From Tetraselmis striata (taxonomy: Eukaryota > Chlorophyta > Chlorodendrophyceae > Chlorodendrales > Chlorodendraceae), in the NCBI GenBank assembly GCA_006384855.1, contig VCJN01001942.1, positions 310,001 to 374,000 of the forward strand: a stretch of DNA of 64,000 bases, in the 5' to 3' direction. A program made the position numbers and the translations under genes. Each line of letters opens with the position of its first letter. Positions within the stretch are counted from its first letter, which is position 1. This document shows, in pieces, positions 35,001 through 45,913 of the stretch. Below the pieces are notes generated by a model. That model saw nothing but the letters and a program-made list of their open reading frames with translations. It was not told the DNA's origin and ran no database searches.

Positions 35001-37037
35001 CCCCGGCCTCCCTCCTCCTCCTCTTCCTTCTCGGTATTGCTAGGGCCTGTGTGTCCTTCCCAACTTCCCCTGCTGCAACTCAGGCGGCATACCAATGTGG
35101 CTATTGAAGGAACATCCGGTGCCTATAAAAACTAAATCCAAAACACCCCTCCCCGCCCCCTTCTCTTTGTCTTACACTCAATCGCACGCCAGACAACATC
35201 TTGCTGACCCGATATGGTGAAGCCAAAATTGGCGACCTTGGGCTGACTGCCCGCGACAATTCGGAGACTTCTCTACTGGGAACGAGCGACTACATGGACA
35301 CGAGCCTGGGGCGCCCTCAGAAATGCGCGGACGTCTACTCCTTTGGCGTCACGCTCCTCGTTGCGATTACCGGCTTTGGCTACACAGGGTGAGTGTACAA
35401 GTTTGGCCATTTTTTACGGTGGTGCAACACATGAAACGCACTCCTTCATGGGCGGGTGCCACATTTGATAGCCGTACCATGATGGCCAGATTCCAGCTAC
35501 CACACCCAACCTCTGTCTGCCAATGTTGGGTCCGAGTCGGCTCCAGCTCTGCTCAGCGGGATAATTATTGGCTGCGTGGTGCAGGCACAGATCCGACCCA
35601 GGATGTCTGGAGCAGCTGAAAAACAAGCTGCTTAAAGAGAGCTGCAGCAACATCGAAATACTCCAAGCAATGCTGGACGACAGGCTGGACTCCTCAATGG
35701 TTGCCGTGGAGGCGTTGGAGCTGGCCAGAGCATGCTTGAATCCACAACACAATGAACGGTAGGCGCCCCATGCGGAGCCTGAATTCCCCTTGCAGAGGGC
35801 GTCGATGAATTTATCATGCCTTGATAAGCATGCGTATTGCGGTCTTGAGCGGTATGAGCTTCAGAGGACTAGTATGTTCGGCAGCCAGGAATCACCGTCA
35901 GGAAGCGGCGTGGCAACTCTGGATATGAAAAATTTACAGCCATCCAAAACACACACGTGAATTCCACGCAGCTGTCACATATAGTACCTGAAATCGATTG
36001 CATGTAATCATTTCAGTACTCTGTTATGTGCTTGATATAGATACTACGGCGATTAGTATTGATTATAGTTATGGTTCCAGCGCAATGCGCGTCTAGCGTC
36101 ACGAGCAGCCCCATACCCCCCCCCCCTTCTCCACCCCTCCACCCATACATATCTTGGGCTGATACTTTCTGACTGTGCACACGATAACTGGTGTTGCTGC
36201 AACAAACTCACGTGGCAATACAGGCCGGTCGCCGAATCAGACCCAGGAGATCACTCAAGGCAATCACAGCTGGACAAGGCACTTTACGATTTGAAAATCA
36301 AACAAGACAGCAATGACAGCGGCAGAGAATTGTTCGGGCCCCCTAAACCTGAGCGGAACCTCAAGCAACTGCCAGAGGCCGAGCAGGCAGCTCTGAAAAA
36401 GGAGATCGAGCAGCACCACCGCCTTCGCCAGCAGTGCGAGACGTGGTTGCGTGAGCGGGACCGGCCCATTCCGTGCTATGAGGCGGGCAAGCTCAGAGGT
36501 ACCGAGAAGTTCAGGCACTCATTTCACGAGACAATCAGGTTTGCGTTCCTCAACGGCATTGTACCAACACGCCGGCAGGCTGAGGAACTATTCAGAATCA
36601 ACAACCGGGGCAACAAGGTCAAGCACCGTCTATGTGTGCTGGAGCCAGGGACAGCAGCGCAACTGAGCGAGCTCTCAGGGTATCACCACATCGGCTCTGT
36701 TGCTATGAATCCAGATACGCTGAACGACGCCCAGTCAAGCGTGCTCGCACATAGAGAGCTACGCGACCTCGTCAAAGAAAAGATTGCCGAGGGGCTGGTT
36801 CTTTCGACGACAAAGCAAAAGACCTTTGACAAAAGTTTCTGGAATGCCATCCAAGTCGCAAAAAGTACAGAATTCCAGGGCACGGCCATCATCTCCGCAA
36901 CAGAGACAGAGGAACTGCTAAAAATAAACAAGTGTGGCATTGAGGCGAGACATGCGCTGGCGGACAATGAGCATATGCTGAATCAGACACTGGAGGCATC
37001 CCATCTGGGGCCGCTGAAGGAGGAACTAGAGTGTTGA
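29048..37037 (+). CDS. LRR receptor-like protein kinase with novel C-terminal region, 18 exons
   Basis: Predicted single-pass surface receptor with a cytosolic kinase. Exons: 29048-29183, 29590-29935, 30294-30368, 30646-30720, 30951-31022, 31180-31251, 31403-31474, 31582-31653, 31783-31869, 31994-32065, 32200-32268, 32433-32621, 32779-33126, 33266-33667, 34209-34969, 35193-35388, 35585-35758, 36224-37037. They sum to 4032 nt with all phases agreeing (1343 aa). Exon 1 is a signal peptide (RRRRDCRR, then a hydrophobic stretch, then IATAAQ). Residues 46-150 are a Cys/Trp-rich LRR N-cap ending CTWSGLSC-AAGRV. About ten LRRs follow to about 400, then a Ser-Pro-Pro stalk to about 540, a domain to about 655 and a membrane segment (about 657-682). 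The kinase (about 820-1075) shows GGGTYGDVY, VAIKIL, HCDIKPDN, GDLG and NERP. APE is replaced. Residues 1076-1343 match no family I know. The least certain splice sites are the exon 2 donor (GTCAGT) and the exon 12 acceptor. The ATG at 29054 is an alternative start. Confidence 0.82.
30294..32268 (+). other. Phase-2 LRR exon array of the receptor kinase
   Basis: Nine consecutive exons of 69-87 bp (five of exactly 72) each encode one LRR. Each follows the pattern L-x2-N-x-L-x-G-x-LP-x-x-W-S-x-L-x-x-L-x-x-L. Every junction splits the same Leu codon as CT|N (one Met codon at 31869), with donors mostly GTGAGT. This repeated exon structure indicates growth of the array by exon duplication. Confidence 0.85.
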
Positions 37038-38099
37038 TACATCATGCAGCAGCCTGCGTCTGCATGCAAATGTCCTCGATTTTAAATATGTAATCCTGCG
37101 GGATGTGGAATGGGCACTGAACCAAACCATGAGCAGCACAATCAGATTTGACACGGTGTTGACATTTGCAAAGCTGGACCTGGCATCGATGGCCTGCTTC
37201 AATAGTACCTTCATTCTTAGATGTCGCATTTATGTGGTTTAGGAGCATTATCTCACTCCATAGGCAACCCAAACTCAGCCATACTACATCCAGAAAACAC
37301 TGCTCCCCACTCTAGTCCCCCCCCCCCCCCCCCCCCCCCCGCGCAATGGAGTAACCGTGACCACCGGCATGCAGATTGATTGAGCAAAGACATGGCTGCA
37401 TGCTGCGGTTGGCGCGAGCCTGCCCAGCACCAAGCCGCCACACATTGCCCAGCTAAGTTGCACTGAGATCCAAGGCAGCCCCCCCCCCCCCCCCCCCCCC
37501 CCCCCAGATGCTGCGCCATAAAGACGCTTCACTGCTGCTAAGTACAGCGCTGCCGGTAATATCAACATGCGGGGTTCCAGGAGGGCTGCTATGGAGGGCT
37601 GCTATGGACGAAGACAGTTGCTCGGCATGCGCTGTCGCACATGTCTCCACAGTGGAAGTATCGTCGCGAAAGCTGCAGCAGTCCTCCCTACACCTGCTGC
37701 TCGGACGACAGCTGCCGGTCCAACAGGTCCACATATTGGGACACCAGCTTATCAATAACGTGCCAAACAAATCAAAGTCTCCGAACCGACTAGATTTAAA
37801 CCCCTATCGAATGCCCCCAGGAAAACCCACCGCGCATGTGGCATGGGCATGTCCACTCCGCCTTCGGGTCGTAGACTGCAAAGAGGCACCGCAAGGCTTG
37901 TGGCACCTTTTCTGCGCTGTGTCTTCCCCCGTGCCTAGCGTGATGAGGCAGCTCATCTGCAGCAATGCCTCTACTTGTGCATGGGCGCTTGTATCGCTGC
38001 GAAATGATTGAGAAGTTAGGCCCGTGAGAGACCGCAGAGCTGCCTTGCTTGGTCTTCGGGCATCGGATCCAATGTTGGATAGCGGGCAAAGTCAGAGGT
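37038..38099. other. Downstream of the receptor kinase; two poly-C tracts, no gene seen
   Basis: Poly-C runs lie at about 37318-37340 and 37480-37505. ORFs overlapping them are Gly/Pro artefacts of the tracts. Nothing else is recognisable. Confidence 0.4.
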
Positions 38100-39160
38100 T
38101 GGATTGCCCTCAAGGTTGATTAACTATCTTCTCAATATCGAAGAAAACGAGTTGCTGCATGTTGGTCAGTAACGGATGTAGCGAGTTCAAGCCGTGTCCT
38201 TCGCCAATTCCGCAATTCCGAGAGAGGTTTAACCTAGTGAGACATGTAAGAGGCGGAGCCCTTGTAGACCGTCACCCCCCAAGGTTTCACCATCATTGGC
38301 AAGATTCAGTGAAGTGTCGCCAAAGGGCGTGAAGCAGTGAAAAGCTTGGCAGCCACACGTTGGTCAGGCTAGTGACGCTCCCGTGAAGTTCCAGCTCTGC
38401 CACATAATTGTGCGTGGGAGGGGTCCATGTAGGAGAGGTTGCTCACATATGGCAACACTGGTATCGTCATATCGTTCTCCCAATGACCGTTTTTCCCTTT
38501 CCTCTACTTCACTGTCGGAATACTGTCCGCTTGGACCATTTACCCGCAAAGTTTGCAGGTTGAGGCGGCAGAAACTCCTCTCTTGATTCTTTGCAGCCAT
38601 GTTGTTATGACAATATGCCTGAGATATGTCCAGGTTTGTCAGATTTGTCACGGTGTACAGGACACTCAAGCCAGCCTCGGCGCAGCACACGCCTGATATG
38701 TCTAGGGAAGCCAAACCTGTCATGTGTCAAGAAGTAAAGAGAGGCATCAGCCGCCCCGCGCGGTAGGGTCTTCATAATCATTGCAAATGACGTCGAGGTG
38801 TCCAAGCAAATGAGCAGTGTTGTCAGTGGCTTTAGGGCGTGAATGCTTTCAATTGGCAAGGGAGCCGCTCTTGCAAGGCAGAGGCGGGTCAGCCTAGTGT
38901 TAAATGTTGGATGGACTCCATCACGTGGCTTGGCACTTTATCACTTACCCACAAGCGCAACACAAGTCGAGGTCGGTCAAGCAAGCACGTGGGCTGTAAA
39001 AGGGCTGGCGCTAGGCTGTCGCCTTCGTTGCTGGATAAGGTCCACGGGTGGATGGGTGTTGTTGAGGTCCAACGTGCTCATTTTGATGGCACCCGTGGTG
39101 CCCAGTCAATAGTGAAGCCTCCGTTAGCCACGGGGCCCCTCATCCGTACGACGGTTAAGT
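38100..39160 (-). pseudogene. Broken LRR protein gene
   Basis: The minus strand shows consecutive LRRs of a Cys/Gly-containing type. In order they are KMSTLDLNNTHPPVDL (about 39090), LTRLCLARAAPLPIESIHAL (about 38890), LASLDISGVCCAEAGLSVL and LTNLDISQAYC (38720-38610), SLTNVWLPSFSLLHAL (about 38370), SLNLANDGETLGGDGLQGL (about 38290) and LTRLNLSRNCGIGEGHGL (about 38220). The last ends at FFDIEKIVNQP and a stop near 38118. The AG acceptors at about 38724 and 38902 look real. The last three repeats sit in different frames without introns between them, so the gene is damaged or has sequence errors. The repeat type differs from that of the neighbouring receptor kinase. Confidence 0.55.
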
Positions 39161-39934
39161 TAGCAGGCTGCCAAGTGGCGTGTCCGCGCCACCTCGGCCA
39201 TCAAACCTGCCCAAAAAAGCGGCTTGTATGGAATTGAATTGAATTACAATGTGCTGGCGCGGGTCTGCCTCGAGCTTGGGTCGCAGCCAAGTTGTTCTCC
39301 GGACACGCCGTAAGTTGCATAGGACGGAAGGGATTCACAAATCGAGCTAGGCCATCCTCATCAAATGCTTCGAACCCCTCGTCAGCCCATCACCTCTCTC
39401 ATGTATCTTTGAGGGCTGCCGCTAGGTGCTTTGCCCTCTAGTACTTGGCCTTCAGAGGGCTCCGCGCACGCCATACGCGCCTTAAGTACTGATGGACCTT
39501 ATGCGGGTTTGTGCAGCTAGGCCGTATGACAGCTCGTCTGGTTCGCCCGGGAACAAATTTGTAAGGAATTTCAAATTCAAATAAATGTCCTATAGAAGCA
39601 ACTTCGCCCCGCTGCTCGGGGCATGTGGCGCGTACTACAGGCGTCACTGCCACTGAACGGGTGGGTCATAATCCGTGCGCATGCTCCATGCCACATGTCA
39701 CCAAACTGATTGCCGCCCTGTGGGCATGTATCCTCATCTTGCTAGCTGCCCATAGTAGTCGCACACTTAACGCAATGGCGTATGGTGGACATATACGGAT
39801 TTACATCTAGCACTGGTGAAATGCTACATCTTGCCAGATGCAAACGCGTTACATCGCATGTACGCGGTGTGCATCTAGGGTTATCTAGGGCATTTCTATG
39901 CCCTATTCTGAAAGCATGGGGGGTCATAATGCGG
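39161..39934. other. No gene seen
   Basis: No recognisable coding content. TTTGAGGGCTSCCGC and AGGGCTCCGC words echo the sequence at 85-120. Confidence 0.35.
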
Positions 39935-40084
39935 CTAGCTTGCGTCGCCCGTGGCCGCGCGTGGCGTATGCGCTTCGGAAATCAGCGATCCCCATTCCTT
40001 AGTGCGCCCGGGAAAAAACGGAAATTGACGGTTAATGACAATAAAATGCGCAAAAATCAAAGTATAAGCGCGCAGTACATAAGG

Positions 40085-40720
40085 TCGTAGTATGGATGTA
40101 GTCGGAGAGCGTAGGTGCTTGACGAACGTCATCTTGAACGTCGTGAAGTAGTAAGGGCTGAGCGACAAGCGCATGGGAAGGCCGCACAGCCGGTGGAGGG
40201 TCCCACGGATGTTGACCGTGAAGTAGTCGCGGTCGGAGGGCGCGATGCCCAGGGCATAGAAGCCGTCTTGCAGGTCGAACGAAAACATGTAGTTCCCTTT
40301 CCCGGTCAGGTGCCGGACATGAGTGTCTCCATCCGTAGTCGCTTGCGTGCCAGAAGGTGTTGAGGACGCGGAGGTCGATGATGAAACGCCTCTGGTTGTC
40401 GCCGGGCTTCGGAACGAAGAACGCCCGGGACACCCACCATGCGCACGACGACTTCTCCCACGCGCCGGCCGCCGTAAAGCGTCTTAGTTCGGCGGTGAGG
40501 AGCTTGAGTTGGGCAGGGGTTGCGTCGTTGAACGAGACGCCTTGGTTGAACCTTGGGGGTGGCCGGTTGTAGCGGAAAGGCACGCGTACGCCATCCCGTA
40601 TCCAGCTCGTCACTTGCGCGCTTGCGCCGATGTCTTGCCAGCGCCGCCAACTCCGCCTTACGCGGTGACGCATATAGTCGGAGTCGGGGCAATAGCTGTC
40701 GGCGCGGCGCGCCACACCGT
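40085..40720 (-). pseudogene. DIRS-type reverse transcriptase, fingers and early palm only
   Basis: The frame contains FNDATPAQLKLLTAELRRF, then VSRAFFVPKPGDNQRRFIID (K/R-x-RFIIDLR-x-LN block). A short shift follows (METLMSG, then TGKGNYM), then FSFDLQDGFYALGI, DRDYFTVNIRG, LCGLPM and LSPYYFTTFKMTFVKHLRSP. FSFDLxDGFY...I with DxxYFTVxxxG, CGLPM and SPYYF is characteristic of DIRS/PAT-group reverse transcriptases. At least two frameshifts near 40315-40345 and the loss of everything beyond HLRSP make it non-functional. Confidence 0.75.
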
Positions 40721-41725
40721 CAATCGCGTGTCTTGTCGCCGGTCCTGCCGCCATTCTTGTCGCGGTTCTTGGTGTCCGCCGCGCGGCGTTGCTGCTCCCG
40801 CCTCTCGCGCGCCGCCTTGTCCTCTTCCTTCCGCGCTTTGCCACGGTCGGTGTCGCTCTCCGCTGCCTGCCTCTTGAAGGTCGCTGATGCATGTGCTTTC
40901 GCCCCAGCCGCGAGGCCGCCCTCGAGGCGCTTGTCCTCGAGCGCTGCCAGGAGGCCGTCGACGATGTTGGTGGAGCGCTCATGCTCGGCGGTGTCGAAGA
41001 CTCGGGAGTAGATGAGTCGCTCGGCGACTTGCTCCTCGGGGGTGAGGGCCTTCTTGGCCTTGAAGCGTCGAAGGCAGGTGAGCCTAGCCTCATCCGCGTC
41101 GCCCACTGCTTCAAGCATGCGATGCGCGGCGTCGAGTAGGTCGAGGGCGTCGACACGATCTTGGGTGGGCCTATCGGGCGCGCGAAGCGTAGCCAGAGCT
41201 GTCTTGGCCGCCGTGTTAGCGGCGGCGACGTAGACGCCATAGCACAACAGGTGGCAGTACTCGTCGCGCGACGCACTCTTGTTGGCCTCGGTTAGGTAGC
41301 GGTCGGCCTCGTCGTTACGGAGCCGCCAGAGGCTCGGGCGTGTGGTGCCCGCCGGGGGGGGGGGGGGGGGGGCTGTCTTGGTACGCCCGGGGCAAGAGGT
41401 CTTCCCAATCCCGAGGGTCGATGAACACGGCCGTGGCGTCGCGCGCGCCCCCCGTAGCAGCGGCTGTCCGGGCGTCGTGCTCCGGCTCCTTGCCACCCTC
41501 GCCGACTTCGTCGTCGTCCGAGGGAATGTCGCGCCGCTCCTTATGCTTGTTGTTGTCATGTTCGTCCAAGCGGGTCGATAAGGCGTCCACCTTCAACGCC
41601 TGCGCTTGCAGTAACGCAAGCGTTGTCGTGTCCCGTGTCGTCTTTGTCGGCTCCGCGGGCGTTTCGGCCAAACTGTCGGCTGGCGTTGCCTTCGTAGGGT
41701 CTGCCGCCTTCTTGCCGCCTGCCAT
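40720..41725 (-). pseudogene. Gag-like ORF of the DIRS-like element, split at a poly-G tract
   Basis: The ATG at 41725 begins MAGGKKAADPTKATPADSL. A heptad-like region (LLQAQALKVDALSTRLDEHD) follows, then an acidic linker and DWEDLLPRAYQDSPPPPPP, whose Pro run is encoded by the G tract at 41355-41372. Beyond the tract the protein continues in another frame (RLRNDEADRYLTEANKSA, then LEDKRLEGGLAAGAKAHA) to a charged tail (DRGKARKEEDKAARERREQQ). The break falls exactly on the homopolymer, so slippage or a sequencing error explains it better than general decay. Confidence 0.6.
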
Positions 41726-44700
41726 CGTAGCGTGCGCAAGTGTCGTGGTGGTGGAAGACTAGTCGTCGAGACCGTCCACTCGTAGAGATATTCACACCTT
41801 GCACACCTACGAGAGGGGCGACGCCGTTGCGCTAGGTCAGCTAGCGCAACGGCAGAAAGTGGACTCTCCTCGTGGTGCGGGTGCGTCATGTAGCAGGGCT
41901 GTCGCATGCCGTCGCTAGCGCCGCTGCACATCGGGAAGTCCAAGCGGTACGCGTACTGCGAGTACATGTTTTGGTAGCTAGCATTCGAACTAGAATCTTA
42001 ACGTTTCAAGTACCGGTGACAGAATAGCCCGGTGTAGTCAATCCTCTATATATATTATTTAACAATATGACCATAAATGTGTGCGGTACGTAGTCGCACC
42101 CGCACTACCCGCGCCCGGTAAGTCCGCGGCTAGTCCGCGCACCGTGGTTCGCGCAATGGGCCCGCCTCACTGCGCGGAAATGTGATGACGGAGAATCGAA
42201 CATGCGCACGGGCGTACGGGCGTACAAAGAGCGCCGCTTAAACACTCAGGCCGCAGCCCAAAAATGACAATCACGCTTTGTTTTGTTATATACACCCGGT
42301 ACCGAACGGCTCGCTATACCGCGTGGGGCATCGATTTGAAGTTCGGTTGTTAAAATCCGTTCATTACCTTTGACGCGTGTAGTATTAATGAACACCATAC
42401 ACGGTGTTGTTGTAGTGCTGCCGTGTGACAGTGGGTGAGGCTAGCGCCTTTGCCTCCGAGCATGTGTAGACTGCTCTCATTGTCTCCTTGTCCCCTTGGC
42501 GCCTTCCTTCAGCACCATTTGCTGGCTGCAACGCGGCGATGGCCATGGCGACGTGGTTGGCACTATTGCATGGTTTGCGTTGCGGCAGCCATTATCCTGC
42601 GCCCAATGCGGAGGGTGTTACATCAGTGTGCTATGCAAAGCCTTGGATGGCGGTGACTGCTGTAATAATTCCGATCGTGCACTCGGCCAAGGAAACCGCC
42701 CTAGGGCGGAGACATCGGCTAGGAGCGCCGGCAGACGGCCACAGCGCGTCGTCGAGCGAGCCGGCCATGTAGCAGTATGATGCCGGCGATAAGAGGATAC
42801 GGCCAACGGTGCATGGGCGGGTGTTTCTCCTGCCTTCACCTCCGAACCCCAGAGGCGTTCGTCGACACCGCCGGCATCGGTTCAAGGCGAGAGCAAGTCT
42901 TTGCAACGAGACGGCCAGGCGGCCTAGCGCTTGCCCGCTGCCGGTGGATAGAACATCCCTGGAGCATACCTCGAGATCCGGGGGCATAAAAACGGGGGGT
43001 GAACGCATGGACGGGCGGTCGTTTGGTAGAGTGTTTCTATGGACGTGCGCCGTTCACACCGGTGCGGGTAGCGCGTACGTGTTGGCGCCCTTGCACGCGC
43101 GTAAAAATAACCCCGTTATCTGAAAGTAACTACTTTCAAACGTGAACTTGTGCCACTCATGAAAGATAAGTACCGTTGTGCAACATAGCCACGTGGTCTA
43201 CATAGCCCCCACCCTACGCGCTTATTTAATCAGCGGAGCCTAAGTGGGTAGGCAGGCGATGGGCCCTTTCCGGATGCAGGGTAAAGACAGCTTGTCAAGT
43301 GAAAGAGCTTGAAACGACATCGCCAATATCCTTTCTCCTTGCCGAGGGCCGCTTCATGGAGGTCTTCATGCCAGTTGATTCCGCATGTTGCATGCATGTC
43401 CATGCTTTTGCTGAATCCTCCCCCGCGTGCGGCTGCAGCCCTTCGTTTCATATACAATCCCCGGCTCGGCCTTAACGGGCGCTATGATGACCGGCGACTC
43501 GTCCATTGCAGAGGTCGTCGTCAAGTTGTTGCCGATAACATTCTCGTTGTCGATGTCGGCCGTCATGTCCACTTATCACCGCCACTTCAACTCTCTCGCT
43601 AGGCCCTTCTTCCTCCACCACGCCCGTGATGAACGCCGCGAAGGGCCGGGGCATGCAATGGGGATGCCGCTCCCGCAGTACATCAGGCGAGTTAGACCGG
43701 CAGCGCCGGAGTAGCCAAATGGCCCGCTCGCGGTCCGGGGTATACACTTATCCACATAAGTCTTAGGGCACTTTGTCGCCGAATATGAGTTTGCGATTAG
43801 CATGGCAACGCAATATAAAGTTTGTGACCTGAAACCTTGGAATGTTGCACCTTAACGATGAATCGTTATCAATCAAGCCCTAATACCCTAATAGCTGTGC
43901 CATATACAAGCCGTCTTGGCATCACATTGGCCGTTTCAAGTACCCCCTTCACAAATGGGTTGGGAGCTTCAGTTGGTGCACATGACTTGCCGCTGCGCAT
44001 AGTTACATAGAACGACAATTGGATGCTGGGATGGCCAAATAGCCATGGATGAGGAAAAGAGCTAGCGTGATTTTACGTGGGATGTGCGCAGCCATGTAAG
44101 CGCGGGCCATTGTACGCTATGTATTGATAGACGGTAATGGTATCGCAAATACAGTGATGCCTCGTTGACCAACCGTTAAAATTCAACCAGAAACTCAGAG
44201 CGACTCAAGGATTGCTCAGACAATTAAAGAAAATGCACAATATTATCTAGCGCGTAAATAGCAACGTCTGGATGTCACAATCTCGAGGGCGTCCGGGCAC
44301 CTTTAGGCACCTTTCGTCCCTAAACGTAGAAGTAGGTGGAAACATGTCGCGAATTTATTGCAACAAGTAACTACGTCATGGGCGTGGACGAATTTTACGG
44401 TGCATGCGTCTCATCAACCAATAGTTATTCTGTGGCAGATAATTATGAGGCGGTGTTTTGGATGTATTTGCATGCAAATCACTCATACTTGGTTTCTTCC
44501 CACCTTTTAGCGATGGGTATAGGCGTCACGCTCTATCCCCCCCGTTTCACATCGTTCTTTTCACCATCATCGACGCAATAAAGGCCACCGACGCCATTAT
44601 CGTGCCACTCGGCCCACGAAAACGTGCTATGAACACGTAGCCACGCACGTGTAGAAAGGCTTCGCCCTACATCAAGAGGGAAGCGAGAACCCTCTCACGC

Positions 44701-45840
44701 TAGCATGCAACGATTACGACATACTTATATCGTTAATTTGCTGCAAAACCAAAGGAATCGATGTAGATATGACTTGCTACATACCCCAAATGCCCCGCAT
44801 CATGCATTTTCGATAGCAATTCACACGCATAACAAGGAAGCGTGATGTGAATTCGGCGCCAAGTGTGGCCAAGAGCTACCGCGCATGGGCATGGATGGCG
44901 CAATTTATGGTCTCACGGCGCTTAGTCACACTACACATTGTTTGGCATACATGCAATCGTGGATCGTACCAACTTACGCGGCACTATCGGGTCTAACGCT
45001 ATCACTCCCATTTGACCCAAGGCCTACATGTACTATATAGCCTTATATGCAACATGCTTGTCTTCGCGCATGTACTATGTAGCCTGATTTGCAACGTGCA
45101 TGCTTGCGCGCACGGCCTCGGTGCTACCATTCATGTGTCCATAGGGAGGAAAGGGGCTGATTGGTGTTGTAACAATGGCGATGCACCCGTAATATGACTA
45201 GTGCGGATGGATGCAAGCCATGGATTTCGCTTCGTCTAACCGCGTGCGACATTGTATAGTGCGATCAACAACGACACGCCGACAAGGTAAGGAGTGAAGA
45301 TTGGGTGAATACCGAGAATGATGGCTTATCAATCACTAAAATTCGAGTCCCTCGGCGGGTAGGAGAATGGAACCGGTGCCCTACCGGTGCGACTTATTAT
45401 TGATTGACGCATCCAGCCAGCAAGCAGTACATAAAGTCGTGCATGGCAATCATGAATATGGCACGGCGAATAATACCGACAATAATCACGACAGTATAAC
45501 GACAATAATCAAGATTTATATCAAGCCAAGGTATTAATAATAGTATAGGTAGGTAAGTTGGGTGTGGCTTGAATGTGGCATGGCGAATAAAACAAGTACA
45601 ATCACGACGATACAACGAGAAACAGTAATTTAACCTATTTTGCGCCGTGGAATTCACTTTGCACCGTAGGGTTTGTGTATACCCTAGTTCCCGGGTTTAC
45701 TATCAGTACTTAAGACTCACTGGTGATGTAGCTTGGGTTTGTAGACCTTGGGTGCAGTGCAGCATTCATTAGCATGAAGGCCAGCCGCGACGCATATCCA
45801 ATGTTGGTTTTGGAGCATTTTGTCCAAAATGGGACAAGAT
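41726..45840. other. About 4.1 kb without a supportable gene
   Basis: Candidate ORFs were examined. At 43366-43747 (-) two overlapping frames contain DVLRERHPHCMPRPFAAFI and ESPVIIAPVKAEPGIVYETK, which read like protein debris. ORFs at 42435-43123 show no motif. Short direct duplications occur at about 45020-45110 (CATGTACTATRTAGCC) and 45440-45625 (GGCATGGCGAATAA with CAATCACGAC). No RNA gene was seen. Confidence 0.3.
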
Positions 45841-45913
45841 GAGGCAATGAAATCAATATTTATTATGATTATTACATCCAGCGGCTAGCTAGCCACAAGA
45901 CGTTGCTAATAGT
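45841..45913. other. 3' flank of the transposase-related gene
   Basis: Short AT-rich flank. An imperfect TTTTGTCC/GGGACAA inverted word lies just outside at 45819-45840. Confidence 0.3.

Larger units (their letters stand above)
39935..41725 (-). mobile_element. Truncated DIRS-like retroelement (gag and partial RT)
   Basis: Minus-strand order is a gag-like ORF (41725-40720) followed by the N-terminal part of a reverse transcriptase (40720 to about 40085). The sequence becomes unrelated before the catalytic Y-x-D-D. RNase H and recombinase are absent. The gag is unlike that of the 8-11 kb element, so this is another family. Confidence 0.65.
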
